From Liolophura sinensis (Eukaryota > Mollusca > Polyplacophora > Chitonida > Chitonidae), in the NCBI RefSeq assembly GCF_032854445.1, contig NC_088303.1:20529501-20593500 (forward strand): 64,000 bases of DNA, written 5' to 3'. This document shows, in pieces, positions 1-37,106 of this stretch. Positions within the stretch are counted from its first letter, which is position 1. Every line of letters starts with the position of its first letter. The position numbers and the translations under genes were made by a program. Below the pieces are notes generated by a model. It did not search any database. It saw only the letters and a program-made list of their open reading frames with translations, and was not told the origin of the DNA.

Positions 1-479
1 GGGGACAACTTAACTATATCTAAATAGAAAATGGCTTGGGGAAGTACAGTCCACGTTGTTTATTGTTGTGGATATCATTGTACACTGTTGAATGGGGGAC
101 AACTTAACTATATCTAAACAGAAAATGGCTTGGAGAAGTACAGTCCGCGTCGTTTGTTGTCATGGATATCATTGTACAATGGTGAATGGGGGACAACTTA
201 ACTATATCTAAATAGAAAATGGCTTGGAGAAGTACAGTCCACGTTGTTTATTGTCGTGGATATCATTGTACACTGTTGAATGAGGGACAACTTAACTATA
301 TCTAAATGGAAAACGGCTTGGGGAAATACAGTCCACGTTGTTTATTGTCGTGGATATCATTGTACACTGTTGAATGGGGGACAACTTAACTATATCTAAA
401 CAGAACATGGCTTGGAGAAGTACAGTCCACATCGTTTATTGTCGTGGATACCATTGTACACTGTCAAATGGGATATAAC
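1..479. repeat. 94-bp tandem repeat, about 5 copies
   Basis: Units start near 1, 95, 189, 283 and 377 with exactly 94-bp spacing, then a decayed partial unit from about 471. Each unit contains GGGACAACTTAACTATATCT and CGTGGATATCATTGTACAC with only scattered substitutions. The array may extend left of the window. No coding content or link to a recognised exon was seen. Confidence 0.95.
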
Positions 480-1115
480 TTTATTATATGCCAAGTGTGC
501 CTGAATGGCTTGAACCACTAATAACTTCAGGTACATGAATACAACATGTTTCAAAATGAAAACGCTGCCTGTCTATGCTCGAGGAATAAGCCACCTTCCG
601 ATTTCAGACATCTGCCAGTTGCAAGATCTCGCCGTACATGGGAGCTGGGTGCTAATTTTCATTTAACGGCCTATGCTTTAACATAGCAGTGGCATGTTTA
701 CTACAATAAATATCTTTTTCACTGAAATTGTACACCAGATACTGTATCCCATTTCCCAGAAACTATTCATAAAACATTGGAAAAACCGAAAAGTGCTAAG
801 TAGGAAGTGTTACTTTGAAATGTTGTTAATTTATTGGTTGTGGAAAGCATCTGCAGCCTCAAACATCAAATCCCACTGTTCACAACTGGGTGCAAATTAG
901 TTGAATGAAATTAAATTTTGAGGTCTATTTTCAACAATGTTTAATTTAATTCAACTAGGTGCTAATATTAGAAGTTGTAAAGACTATGTTTGTCAATGAG
1001 CCCTTTCCACTTTTCAAGCTGGGTAGAGTGAACTACACAGAACTGTGGGGAATTTTAAAGTTGAGGTTGCTATTTCATCATAGGGTGATGTCAGTTCATT
1101 GAAGAACCAGCTTTT

Positions 1116-1625
1116 CACATGCAGATATTTCATCTCCTCTCTTTATACTGGGATGACAGAGTATCATAGCCAGAGTAGCAGCCAACAGTAAAATGTACAC
1201 CATTTCATGCCGAGTCCGATAAATCTTTTTTAAACAATCTCTGCAGTTCAAAGCAGGTGTTAACTGTGGCTGTTACTTCTCAGCTCGCCTGCAAACGCAA
1301 CATCTCACAATTATTCCACTTGAAAGAATTGTTATTCCTGGAAGGCTGCCTTGTTTTGAAATGGATGGACATGTCATGAATAAGGAGCTGGTCTGGTGTA
1401 CCATTACCGAGTGGAATATGCCTGGAAAGTTGCATGTCCTGGCGAGCTGAGCGGGAAAATCCAAGGTTAACACCTGTTTTGGACAGTAGACATTGTGTAG
1501 AAAGGACTTATATATCGGACATGATGTGAAATGGTCAGGTGTATGGTTGATTATAGGCTGCCGCTGCCGTTTGGACACTTGCCAACCCAGTACAAAGAAA
1601 GGAGTTGAAATGGCCACCTGGGACT
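1116..1625. mobile_element. Foldback MITE, copy 1
   Basis: The left end (TTTATACTGGGATGACAGAG...) recurs inverted at the right end (...AACCCAGTACAAAGAAAGGAG). Internal segments also pair: GAGTCCGATAAATC on the left against ACTTATATATCGGACATG on the right. The same structure and sequence recurs at 23367-23972. No transposase is encoded, so this is a non-autonomous inverted-repeat element. Further family fragments with the end motif GTTGAAATAACCAC follow at about 1660-1850. Confidence 0.75.
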
Positions 1626-1659
1626 ACATTTCGCAATGAAGATCTAAGAAGGGCGCTCA

Positions 1660-1855
1660 CTGACCTACCTGGGGATCAGCATGTCTTTAGCCTCAATGTG
1701 GCTATGTTAGTTATTCTACCAGCCCAGTCAAAAGCGAGTTGAAATAACCACTCTGGTCTAATCGGCGTGAAATGGCGTACGGTGTACCACTATGGTTATG
1801 ATATTTCGCTACCTCATTACACACAGGAGAGTGAAATAACCACCTGAGGTAGGCC
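1660..1855. mobile_element. Fragments of the foldback MITE family
   Basis: Two end-like segments (CAGCCCAGTCAAAAGCGAG then GTTGAAATAACCAC, and GAGTGAAATAACCACCTGAG) resemble the right terminus of the MITE at 1116-1625. They look like nested or partly deleted insertions next to it. Confidence 0.5.
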
Positions 1856-4800
1856 TACGGTTCCCACTTTTGTTGTTGTTGTTTATTATACCTCCACGCT
1901 CAAACCGACACGGCTTATTATTATTATAAGACTTACCTCACCCTCAGCCTTGTGTGGACTGAGATCCTTGCATTAGTTTTTCGTCTGAGTTTTTTCTTCT
2001 AAGTATGACATTTGGGCAACAATCTGACGTGTGGTACAACTTGTTACCCTCACAATTACTGATGAAATCCCCGCGCTCCTCGTCAACTAATACCAGACAT
2101 GCGCAAAAGTAGCATACGGTGACATTTTGGGGAGCAGTCATTGCTTTCAATCCTTCATACAGCAATTACAGAATCTGTCTCGTAGGGAGTGAGATAGCTA
2201 TCGAGCTATGTTTTATGCTACCAATATCAAGTTCAGCTTTCATTTGTATTTACTTTGTTAACAACAAATATATTAAATTTAGGTTTTAATGTATTGCTGG
2301 AGTACCAGATTAGCAGATACTCCCAAGACTCGCTCAGTGCTCTAACTTTGGCATGGCCTAAACCCCTTGACTCCATAGGCCTACCTTGAAAATGGTAATT
2401 CTTGTTAGTGCGCCAACGCGCTTTCCATAGCTTAGACACAGCGGTAAAACATGGTCTAAATAACCTGGGGGAATTAATACAAAACTGTGCTTCACAATAT
2501 ACACGTGTTGTGCACATTGTGTTATACGTCTTCTATGATTTCTGGTTATTATCAGCCGTACAGGACTTCGTACATCTTTGAATATGGTCCAGTGCTGTTC
2601 ATTTTCCTGTGGGCCTACCTTCCCATGCAATCGTTCACCTCGTCATCTGCTAGGTGCTGCCTTGTTTCTAGTTAAATAACGCTAAAATGTTTTAATCACC
2701 ATATCCTGGGGCATCCTGTTACCCCAGATTAATTAGAGACAGTCATGAAGCAGATCGCTGGGAAGCAGAGATTCTGGACGCTCTGCTTGTCCATATTTAC
2801 TTACATGAGAATTATGCTTAATGTAAACCTTAAGAAACTTAAGTGAGGGCGCTTGATGGAATAACCTTGACACACTAGTATTTAGCCGGAGATGGCTATG
2901 ACGTTATATCTGTTTGGCAAAAATTTTGTCCGGCGAAGGATGGTCCCAAACCAACGTCAGAGTTCGCTACATATACAAACCTGATGCGGTTGCCATGGCA
3001 GTTTATTGCGGCATTTGAGACAAAATTTTTCCAACAAACACGTTTCCACGGCCTTAATTTTGCGGACACTTATGACCCTTATATTTTTGTCTGTCGATCT
3101 ATCAACAACAAAACGCCGGTCAATTATTTCCTAGGCTCTCAAAACTTTGCCGAACTTAACGCCAGAGTAATCTAGGACTACCCAGTATAGTTTATATACC
3201 ATATGCAGGACCCTTCGGTATATTGCTGTGCAAGTAGGGATAATTTACATTGTCAAAATTTAAAACTATCCCTCTTGTAAAGTCTGTGAGAGAGTCTAAT
3301 TCCGATATTGGATCTTGGACGTGTCAGTTTTTGCTAAGAGGCAAACTTTCACCAGGTTCCAGTTGTTTCTAGATACTTTTTTTATAAACAAGGGGTGTAT
3401 TCGTGAATGTTTAGTGTACAGCAAACATTTGTGAATAATGAAAAAACCTATATATTACAGTTTCTGATTTTGTTGAATTGGCATTCTGTGCAGTGTTTCA
3501 CTACTATGAGATCTTCAAGTACCTGGCTTAATCAACTTGGAAGATGTACATGTCTGTTGAGAAGACACGTGGATAACTGTAGTCTGAAACCTCATTGTAA
3601 TCATTCAGGTAGAATGCTTGTAATAGAATGGTCCTGTTTTAACTTATGGACTAAAGAATCTAACGCATTGTTGACTAACGTATTGTTTTAAAACCTACTC
3701 TTCTCTTGGACAACCTTGCTCTTTTACGACCCCAACGTCTCTCAGTTTGCTTGGTCAGAAAATGCTACTCGAGGTCGACAAGGGTCTATGTCTGAAATGA
3801 TAGGTATCCCTGTAGGGAGTGTTTAGGTACAACAATGATACCGGCTATACGCCTTATGCCCATTCTGTCACAGCGCTGTCAGTGGCCTGAATTCAAGTGT
3901 ATTTTTTGTGTGGAGGACTTAATGTAGAGATTTCTTTCTGCTGAATGCAAGTTTGACTTGGCCATGTCCTTTAGTGCACTGATTGTAGATTGCAATATTA
4001 TAATATTTCAGGATTACCTTCTGCTTTTTAATATTGTGTGTACAATTTTGGTATGTTGGATTGTGTAGACTATAAGCTCAAACAAATTCATTTGCATCTT
4101 TCTGCTTTATGGCTAGTGCTGAAAACGCGCTTGCAGAAGTATGGATGACTTGTTACACACAAGCAGCATGAAGATATAGTCATGTCAAGATTGCACACAT
4201 TCTGACAGGAACAAAAATTCTGCATGTCTGATTGTGTGTTGTCAGTAAAGGGTCACAGAGTTCTTAGTTTAAACAGAGTTTGCTGCTGTACAAAGCTTCA
4301 TATTCATGATCATTGCTGAGGATTTCAGATGAAAGTGAAAGGTTTGATATTTGGGAAAATATTGTTCCCGTATCCCTGGTAGAGCTGTAACTATACTCTA
4401 CTTCACTAACACTATCAGGAATGACGTTGGAAGGTAATTAGTCCTGTGCTTCAAAGTAATCATCAGGTAGTTTAGAATGCTGAACGGCACATTTAGTTTG
4501 CTGATTATATTCCGAAGAAATATCAAGTCAACCATGTTCTGTCAATGATGGATTATTTAATTCTTTATGCCTACCATTTTTCACAATGTCTACTGCTCTT
4601 TACGCACACAGATGGTTTGCTAAGAACTTACACTAACTATACAAAAATCCATCACACTCATGATATTACACACGAGTATGTTCTTCATCTTTTAACAGAC
4701 AAGCACCAGCTGAAGGCACTCTCTTGCCCCCCCACCCAACCTCCCTCACCCCTGCACCACACATATAAAAAGAGGCATTTGAAATTCTCAATGAATAATA

Positions 4801-6886
4801 CTAACACTGGCTTTTCAGATACGCTGCTTAGCGAATGCAAGCATGAAAAATCGTTCATCAATAGGATAAGGACCAAATCTCAACATCATCGGTTTACAAA
4901 AATATACAAAGAAATAGCAAAAATGCTCCACTGCTTTCTGATACTTGGAAATCTTGTCTTAAGTACTTTGAATATCAAAACATGGACTAGGTCTGTATAT
5001 TAGCTTCAAAAGGTAAATATACATGTAATTCAAAAATTATCACATGACAGAAAAAAGCAGACACCCTGATATTCAAGCTTTTCTTGTACAAACCCTTCAA
5101 TATACAGTCTACACCCATCACACAGTTTTATGCTTTTATTTCTGCATTTATACCAACCATGAATCCAGTTCTCATTAAAGAAACATTCGCAGGAATCATG
5201 AGATATGGTTCAGAAATGGTCAATGAATACAAATACACAAGGATATCATGTGACAAAGTAACAATGAAAATGTGTACTGTCTGTCTCGTACTGGACACTG
5301 GCCATCTGTTCAAATCTGACTATAGGGATATGACACATTTAAAACAAAATGATACAATTTTCAATTCTATTGCCACATTAACTTATTAAAAAATGATGAA
5401 AGACACAAATGATTCACACATTCTTTGTCTCCACTGGTATATGTATGTCTGACATTTTGTCAGAAAACCTTTATTTAATCTCACCTCTTGAGTTATGTAT
5501 ATATATTATCATATCAGATATTTCAAACGGTCGCTGTCAGCTATATTCCTGGCCATTAAGAAATATACCACAATGTTTGTTTTCTCCACAAATTATTTAC
5601 AAGCGACCACCACACTGTCATCTAAATTTCTATATATTTAACTGTTATACAAGGCATACATACGCTGTGTACTCACTATGTCTATTTCCTGTACCTTTCA
5701 GCTTGTTGTACTTAAGTAATTAAATCTGTTATAGGAATAGATGTTCCAGGTTTCATGTGGCATTAAACACAAGGCAATACTGGTACTACTTAAACACAAA
5801 GTAAAAATTACAAATTAAACATAAATATGTAAATCAGCATTCCAAAACTCTGGCCCTGGCTAACATGTCTTTGAGACAAAATACTACAAAATATGTAACC
5901 AGTAGGCTTGACCAAGCCTATAAGAATGACACACCATTTAGTGCTAGAATGAAACATTCTAATTTACAGTTCAGTCCTTGTTGAACTTCTCATCATGATA
6001 TGCCATTTTGGAGGTTTCTTATTATCTGATATGTGATCTGTTGATGGAACTTGAATGAATAGTAGGAATGTGCATTGGACTCACATGGTTGGACTCACAT
6101 TCAAGTACATCCTCATGCATGTGTACTACAAAAAAAAAAACCAAAAAAAAAAAAAAAACACATACCCTGATTCCTGAACCTTTTCAACAGCCTCTGCAAT
6201 CAATGTTTTTAAACACTGAGAAAACAAAGGGTAGAGAAATTTGCACAGATTTATGAAGCTTACATCTTTAATGACATAGACAAACAATTTTTTGCGTCAT
6301 GTTCATAATAACTGTTTGTATAAATTTCACTGCAAGCAGTGCTTTAGTGGTTGAAAAGGCTCACGGTTTACAGTTAATGATAATCTACAAATAGCAACCC
6401 GTATCCAGTTTCAGCTGTCTTTCGCGATACAACTGTCAGCTATACAACAGAAGTATGACATACTGATGGAAGTGGACTTGCCTGCGACTACATAAGTGGT
6501 GTGGTTCACAACCTGTCCAAATAGCCCTCACCTGAAGCAACACAGGGGTAGAGCCCGGATGTCTGGATGAACATGGACTTCATTGTGGATAAAAAACTCC
6601 AGTGTGTGAGTCAATATTTGCATATTGTACCAAAAACAACTAACTTGAAGCCCTGCAGCATGGCTTAAAAGATCTAGTCAATTTCATCCCAACTCAGTCT
6701 GTGTGAATGAAGTATCTGAATCCATAAAAAAAAAATTCAAACACTGCTGGAATGATGTCTCGTACAGTCTTACACATAATACGAGGATCACATGACTAAG
6801 GCAAAAACAAGACCTTGTGGGAGTGTCAGCCAATCCAGTAGCTGGAACAAGATCACATGATAAGCTGTGTGTAAACAAAGCACCAA

Positions 6887-19752
<12,866 letters not shown>

Positions 19753-19771
19753 ATTGGCCAAGGCTTGTGTT

Positions 19772-22701
19772 CTGGAAAACAATTCAAACACATTCTACAG
19801 CTGAACAAAGACTGTAACAGCCATTTTATAAACGAATACGTGTGACAGAGTATAATACCCTGCTTCATGAACTCATAGAAACATGAGGCTAATGATGCCT
19901 GATTCCTGGAAAATTCATGTAAGTGGTGGAACAAATTTCTTTCTATCATTTTTATCGTCTCTTATGATAATGTTGTCAATTTCTGGCCAAAGCCCCCAAA
20001 AACTTGAGTTCCGATGCAGGGAAATTCAGAAAGCCAAATGTCCTCTCACCTTATTCAGTCAACATTTAGCAAAGGTGATCATGTTTTTTGTAAGCATTAT
20101 GATAAACCGTACCAACAAGTGCGACCTGCACAACACAATCTCTTGGGACCTCGCTTATCACTTATCTCCCTTCCGTCAAAATATATGGAACATTATGAAA
20201 TCATTTTAACACTGTCAAATTCAAACGGTGTGTAGGTAGTGACAGGAAACAAGGAATCCACCATGACCAGTGTGACTGTCCTAAACTCTCTGGCATCAAC
20301 AACAATGTAGAACCCAATTTCTCTTATTACTATCATTTATTTGATTCGTGTTAAACACTGCACTTGTGGCTGTTAAGAGCACAGTGAGTTACCAAGGAAA
20401 TCTGAACTTCTGACAGTTAAAATGCTTACCAAACTAACAATTCAGTGGTGGTAAAAAATATGTTACTGTGATAACGTGTACTTTATTACATCACTACACA
20501 GGTCAATTCATTCATGCTTCCCTGAATGAGGATGGACAAATGTGTAGTAGATCCTTTTCTGATGTAGTCCATGTGACATAAGCACTTGACACGCACATGC
20601 ACATTCAGCCCTTACCATGTTCAACTGTCTTAAGCACTTCTAAGAAACACATTCTGTCACAACAACTCAAATTGTCTAGTGCCATAAGCATCCAGCTATG
20701 GATCCAACATGCTATCTGATGGAAAGTCTAATTTTGACCTTTTCACAACGAACAAAAGACACCACACAAAGGCATGTGTAACCCACGATTAGGTGAGCAC
20801 AGAACACTCAATAGTGTTGGAGAATCCTGAGAACTGTATTTTTTTTTAAAATTATAAATAGAGCATCTCCTTCACCTTTCCACCAAGGAAAAATCAGTAA
20901 GAACATGTGACCGTGGAAAAAAATGACGACGAAATCAACATATCAACACAGCAGTCTAGTCTTTACAAATTCAAAGTTTTGTTATGAGCCTACCAGTGCA
21001 GGTAGTGGGCATGGTCAGTTACTCTGCAACAGTTGGAACAAGCGCACATGGGTGTTGGATTTCTTTGAGAGATAGAGATGGACTCTTGTGTCAATGTCGG
21101 AGTCCATCTACAGATAGCTTGCATTAAGTACTAAAATAATGATACACTTTCCAAACAGACGAAGTCAGTCAGGGTTAAATACAGCACCTCTGAGACTGTG
21201 TACACGATGTGTTGTCCACAGACAGAAAGTATAAAAAAGTTTTCTGTTGTTGTTGTATGTTTCTGAAGTTTCGGACTTACTTCTGACTCTACACTCAGGC
21301 ATTGTGTACTGCTTGCTTACCTCCGCAAAGCCACTTTTAATACCCAGAAAAGTAAGTGAACCAAAGCTGAGTGTTCAACGGTGGTCAACTAGGGACAGTG
21401 TTCCACACAGACCGCGCCCTCTACAAAGTCAACACCGAAATACCGGAAGCAATGAAGCCATGGCCAAATCACGTGATCTATAATGAAAAAAAATTATATA
21501 CTGTAGACTGACAATAACGTTTGCAGCTGGAGCGCTGTAGTTTCACAATAAAATAAACGGTGAAAATAGATAAACAAAAATAACAGAATTTAGGCCATTG
21601 AAGGAAATATGTTCTAAACCATAAAACTGATGAGGTAACAATTCTTTTATACAAGAAACCATGGCTGTAGAACAGATACATTTGATACACTTCGTAAAAA
21701 CATTGCATTCTAGTTTCTAGTTTAAAAGTAAAGTTTTAAATGATTTCCCACACAAAAACGACATTTTTATTTGAACAGAACATGGAGGTAGAAGAGAACG
21801 GAAGAAACGTGTGTACGCCTGCATGCTCGCATAGTAGCCTACGCGCAAATTTGCCATGGTGTTACGGAACAATATTCATTGCTACAAAAGTTGATAAAGC
21901 CCTGTGAAAATGTTGGTCGTACACAATATCCCTTTATTTACATATATGCATAAAAAACCGGTAGGTAACATGAATGTGTAATTTTACTAAACTGCTCTAC
22001 TGAAATCACATTTTTTGTGAAACTGTTGAAGAAACATGAATGCGAAACTGTGTAAAAACACACTATTTCAAAGGATATACGCTAACAAAGTTTGTTTCGA
22101 CCCTATTATTACTACGCCAATTTTTCCAACCCAAGCCCGTCCGGAGTTGGGCTATTTATTCTTCGCCGCTAAACTGGCACCTATACTTGACTACTCACCT
22201 TTTCTGTTTCTATTATATGAAGCCAAATTTGTCAAGCAGAAATAACATTTATTTGCACCATTGTGTGTACATGAATAAACGCAGATGTATTTTGGGACTC
22301 AAATACTCTATAAACTACCGATATTAATTCAATTTCAGATCCATGTTTTCCCCCCACCAAATGATATAAACTATAGAAAATATCCGCCTCCTGATACAAT
22401 GAACATTAATTGGTCAAAATAAAAAATGTGTAATAAAATCGCTTTCATAGAATGGAAATCATTTAGTGGAACAGTGTGCCGAACTTGCACCTAATGGCAG
22501 AAAAGTGCCGTGCAGTTCACACGTGGACATTATGTCATATGTATCAACTGAAGATTTGTTGGTCCCTTCTTGTTTCAGTGGTCCCAGCGTTACAGGCTGC
22601 ATGCGCGATAAGTCCTTTTTGTGGAGTGCCCGGATGAGTAATCTTCACTGGCGTGTGGGTCCACTTCCTGTTTCAGACATTAACGTTCGAAAGCTACGAA
22701 A
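19772..22701. promoter_or_regulatory. Head-to-head region between aPKC and CAPZB
   Basis: The two start codons lie 2.95 kb apart on opposite strands. The aPKC leader is spliced; a minus-strand donor GGAG|GTAAGC at 21320 is a candidate end of its noncoding first exon. The CAPZB leader must lie just left of 22702. No TATA box was convincing. The region is otherwise AT-rich with no recognisable gene. Confidence 0.45.
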
Positions 22702-33758
<11,057 letters not shown>

Positions 33759-36700
33759 TGGCGGAAAAGTGTGGAGGGATGGCATTAAGTCTTCTGTCAC
33801 AGTTGGGAGGAATCAGGAGCTGATATTTATAAGAACAGAAAAAAAGCTAATCACATGATATATGTAACATATTCACACGTTCTGTGTCCATTATACTTCA
33901 CCTATAAATACTACATGTTTCCATGGTATCATGTAGCAAAAGGCTAAGGGAGACTGACTGGCCTGGGTGGGGATCTCTGTAAATGACGTGTACAGCACGC
34001 AGCACTTGTCTGTTTCACGACCAGATTGTTCCCAAAATGGGTTCTTGCCTCCAAAGCTGACTTAATAATTGCAATGTGAGTGTATTGCATTTTGAATTTT
34101 AACTGAATGCAACACAAAGCAGTATTGCATCTCTTGTGCTTATATGACTGTATTTTTATACACATGCTTCAAGTACATGCTGCAAGTTGCATGTAATCAT
34201 GATGTTAGTTTGAATGTTCTTCACTGGGAGTAAGTTAACCTGCGCATTGCGGTGGGATTGGGGGTGGGGTCAGAGTGTGGAGGCAACACGGACAGCTTGT
34301 AGTGCAGCAGTGTCACTCTTCTGGTCAACTGACATTACAATTTTTACTGTTCAGAAAAGGTTCATCACTGTAGTAGTACATGTCAAGATGAAATTATCCT
34401 CAGTCAGCGCTTACACAAGATTATACTTAACAAAGTCTGTTATTCTTACACATGTACTACTGACTGGAATCTTACCCCGCCTCCTCCCCGCCCGCCCCCC
34501 AAAACTCACTCTGCCTGAAAACCAATTAAACTATGACTTGTCTCATCTGCCCCTATGCTATGGATTTGAAATTCCCACTTTTTATTTTGTGTGTACCTCC
34601 TGTAAGAAATTTTCTTTTTAAAAACCCATTCCATTACTGTGCACAATAGACTCACTTTGTATTGCCAATATGTAAACCCAAATACTGTTCCCAGTGATTG
34701 CCAGTACTATTAAGAACATGCTAGTTTAATACCATGGTACTGTAAGTTGTGCTTCTGCGGTACAACCAACTTCCTTTTTATAATATACCCACACGATATG
34801 AGAACATCTTATGTCTACAGGCAAGAGACATTGATGTACTTAACACGTAAGAATGGCTTTGTTTATTGTAGAACATAGTATCAGGGGAGTCAATTGTGTG
34901 GGTTAGTAACTTTCTGGAGTGAGAGATTGGTATTGAGGAGGGGGTAGAGGTCAAACTGGCTTTGGGGCAGTATCGCCAGATCTTCAACATATCCCGTTTC
35001 TGGCAGAATGGAAGATAAGCTTGCAGCTGGCTGCATTGGCATCTTACAGCATAGGTACTACTTCATGGATTAAGAATGATTTTTGTTAAAGTTTGTTAGT
35101 ACTACATGTACGACTTCTATTTTGAGAGCTTTCTAATTATTTTGTTGCTTTAGTAAGCATACATGTATGTTACAATGTCCTGTGGCTTTTTATGCGGGGG
35201 TGGCCAGCATGCTTCTGGTGGCTGCACTTGGGTGGGCCTTGCAGTATTGCGTGGTCAGTCTGTGAAGGAAAACTGGTTTATTCAGAAGATGGTCCAGCAA
35301 CCAGTCGGTAGGCTTTAGAGCTGTAATCATTCAATATGTACATAATAAATTAAACCTAAATGCCATGTCCAAACTGTTTATTTCTTGTTTGTGGGTGCTC
35401 AGAGTGCAAGGTGCAAGACTCCAACATGTATGAAAACAAGAGCAATTTGTACATTTCACTGCTTATGCTGTTCGTAGTGGCCTTGGTGACAATAACTGTA
35501 GGACAGTGCGGATAAAGCCATTTGCAACATCTTGCGTTTGTTGAAGACCCTCAGCTTTCCACCAAAATGTCGTGCACGTCTATATGTATGTCATGTGGGA
35601 AAGCTTGTCAGTGACTTGTCAGGTCGGTTGGTTACATGTACCTCGGGCACTCATAGTTGTCTTAACCAATAAAACTGACTGTGACAATTAATTCAATAAT
35701 TTTGCACTTCATCTCCACACAATTTTTTTTTTCAAAATTTGAGATTTGCTACAATTAGCGCACAAAAACCAAGGCATGGTGGATACTCCCAAACTAATGT
35801 ACTTTGCTTAAGCATGGACAAAATTTTTCATTGAAATGTGAAATAATATTAACCCATGCAGTTTTTATGTAGGTCAGGCCCTGTGGGCATTTATACAGTT
35901 AACTGTCAATGATCCCCAAATTTGAGGTGACGAAATTACAGTTGTCCATAAAGTAAATAAACAACAAACACTTTGTTTCGCACAAACATGAAAGCATCAC
36001 CACTGAATATTCAATCTAAGGAAATCCAGGTACCTCAACCAATATTGTATTTGAGGTATACATGTAGTAGCATGGGAAAAACAAGTCAGCTTTTGAAAGC
36101 TGATTAATGATATGCATTAATAATAATATAAGCTTGCATGATTAATTATAATTAGCATTAACAGAGCAGTGACTGTATCCTGAAATTCATCAACCCTGCC
36201 AACTGCTCATTTAATAGGAATTACTGATTAGTTTTCTATCTGCTTCTAATATGCCAAACGTGTCCACACCCCTTCCCACTGATACATTCGCAGTATTGAC
36301 CATAATATAGGTCTATATTTGTCTAACATGCCAGGTGTATCTGCAATATATATGGAAGTATATTTACAAGAAGAAGTTAACAACACAATCTAAGAAAGCC
36401 TTCTGGGAAAGCAACTCGTCGGTAAACAATGCTTTTTCATGAATCTCCATTAGTATAACTTGATTTAACTCAGCCATTCAGGACCATGAGCAATCTGCAT
36501 ACTTTGTAAAAATTCTCTTGCAAACTATCCAGGTAAACATGGCAGTTAAACTGTTTTGACATTCTTTATCATTTATTTATTTATTTGATTGGTGTTTTGC
36601 GTCGTACTCAAGAATATTTCACTTATACGACGGCGCCCAGCATTATGGTGGGTGGAAACCGGGCAGAGCCCAGAGGAAACCGACGACCATCCGCAGGTTA

Positions 36701-37106
36701 GTGACATTCTCTATCACATTATGATTATCATAATGTACCTGTTAGTCCTATTCACACATTGTTAATATCTCTTGTATGAACAAGGAATATGTTTTGGCAT
36801 CTTGTGTTTTCTTAGAAGTGACATAAGATCTGTACAGCATTGAAAATGACCATTTTCACTGAGCTTTCCAAACTTCTTTCGTGCAAGTCCCTGTGTTAAA
36901 AACAGGGCTTCCTGAGGGAGATGTACATATTCTTTACAGTAGCTACTACACTGAACAGATGAATACATTGTAGCAGTACAAACACTCACAGCATGGAGAT
37001 CCAAGATATAGCACTATGCATGCATAGTATAATACACATATACACAAACCTATCCTGGAGGCAGGCAATATAAGTATCACACGTGTAAAGAGAAAGCACT
37101 AAATAA
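33759..37106. other. Tail-to-tail intergenic region: CAPZB and PINK1 3' UTRs
   Basis: No gene was recognised. The left part is the CAPZB 3' UTR; AATAAA at 35344-35349 is a candidate signal. The right part is PINK1 3' UTR, and the SINE at 36571-36700 supplies AATAAA motifs on the PINK1 strand. Confidence 0.55.
36571..36700 (-). mobile_element. SINE family A, head-truncated
   Basis: Tail and body only: TTTATTTATTTATTTGATTG, CGTCGTACTCAAGAATATTT, ACCGGGCAGAGCCCAG, then stops at CATCCGCAGGTTA. The tRNA-like head is missing. On the minus strand the tail reads as repeated AATAAA, about 0.5 kb past the PINK1 stop. Confidence 0.85.

Larger units (their letters stand above)
480..6886. other. Non-coding stretch: repeats and probable aPKC 3' UTR
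   Basis: No convincing gene was found. Open frames here lack recognisable domains or splice support. The part from about 4.5 to 6.9 kb is AT-rich and lies just downstream of the aPKC stop on the minus strand, so at least its right end is 3' UTR. A minus-strand AATAAA at about 5470 is one possible polyadenylation signal. A MITE copy and fragments occupy 1.1-1.9 kb, and A-rich tracts lie at 6129-6158. Confidence 0.6.

Noticed and set aside
4545-5003. 152-codon plus-strand open frame
   Set aside because: Low-complexity AT-rich composition, no domain, lies in the probable aPKC 3' UTR region.
21040-21125. Minus-strand frame MDSDIDTRVHLYLSK as the aPKC first exon
   Set aside because: It stops without a matching donor and shows no PB1 similarity; the exon at 19771-19691 fits in sequence and phase.
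34214-34621. 135-codon plus-strand open frame
   Set aside because: No recognisable motif and located in the CAPZB 3' UTR.
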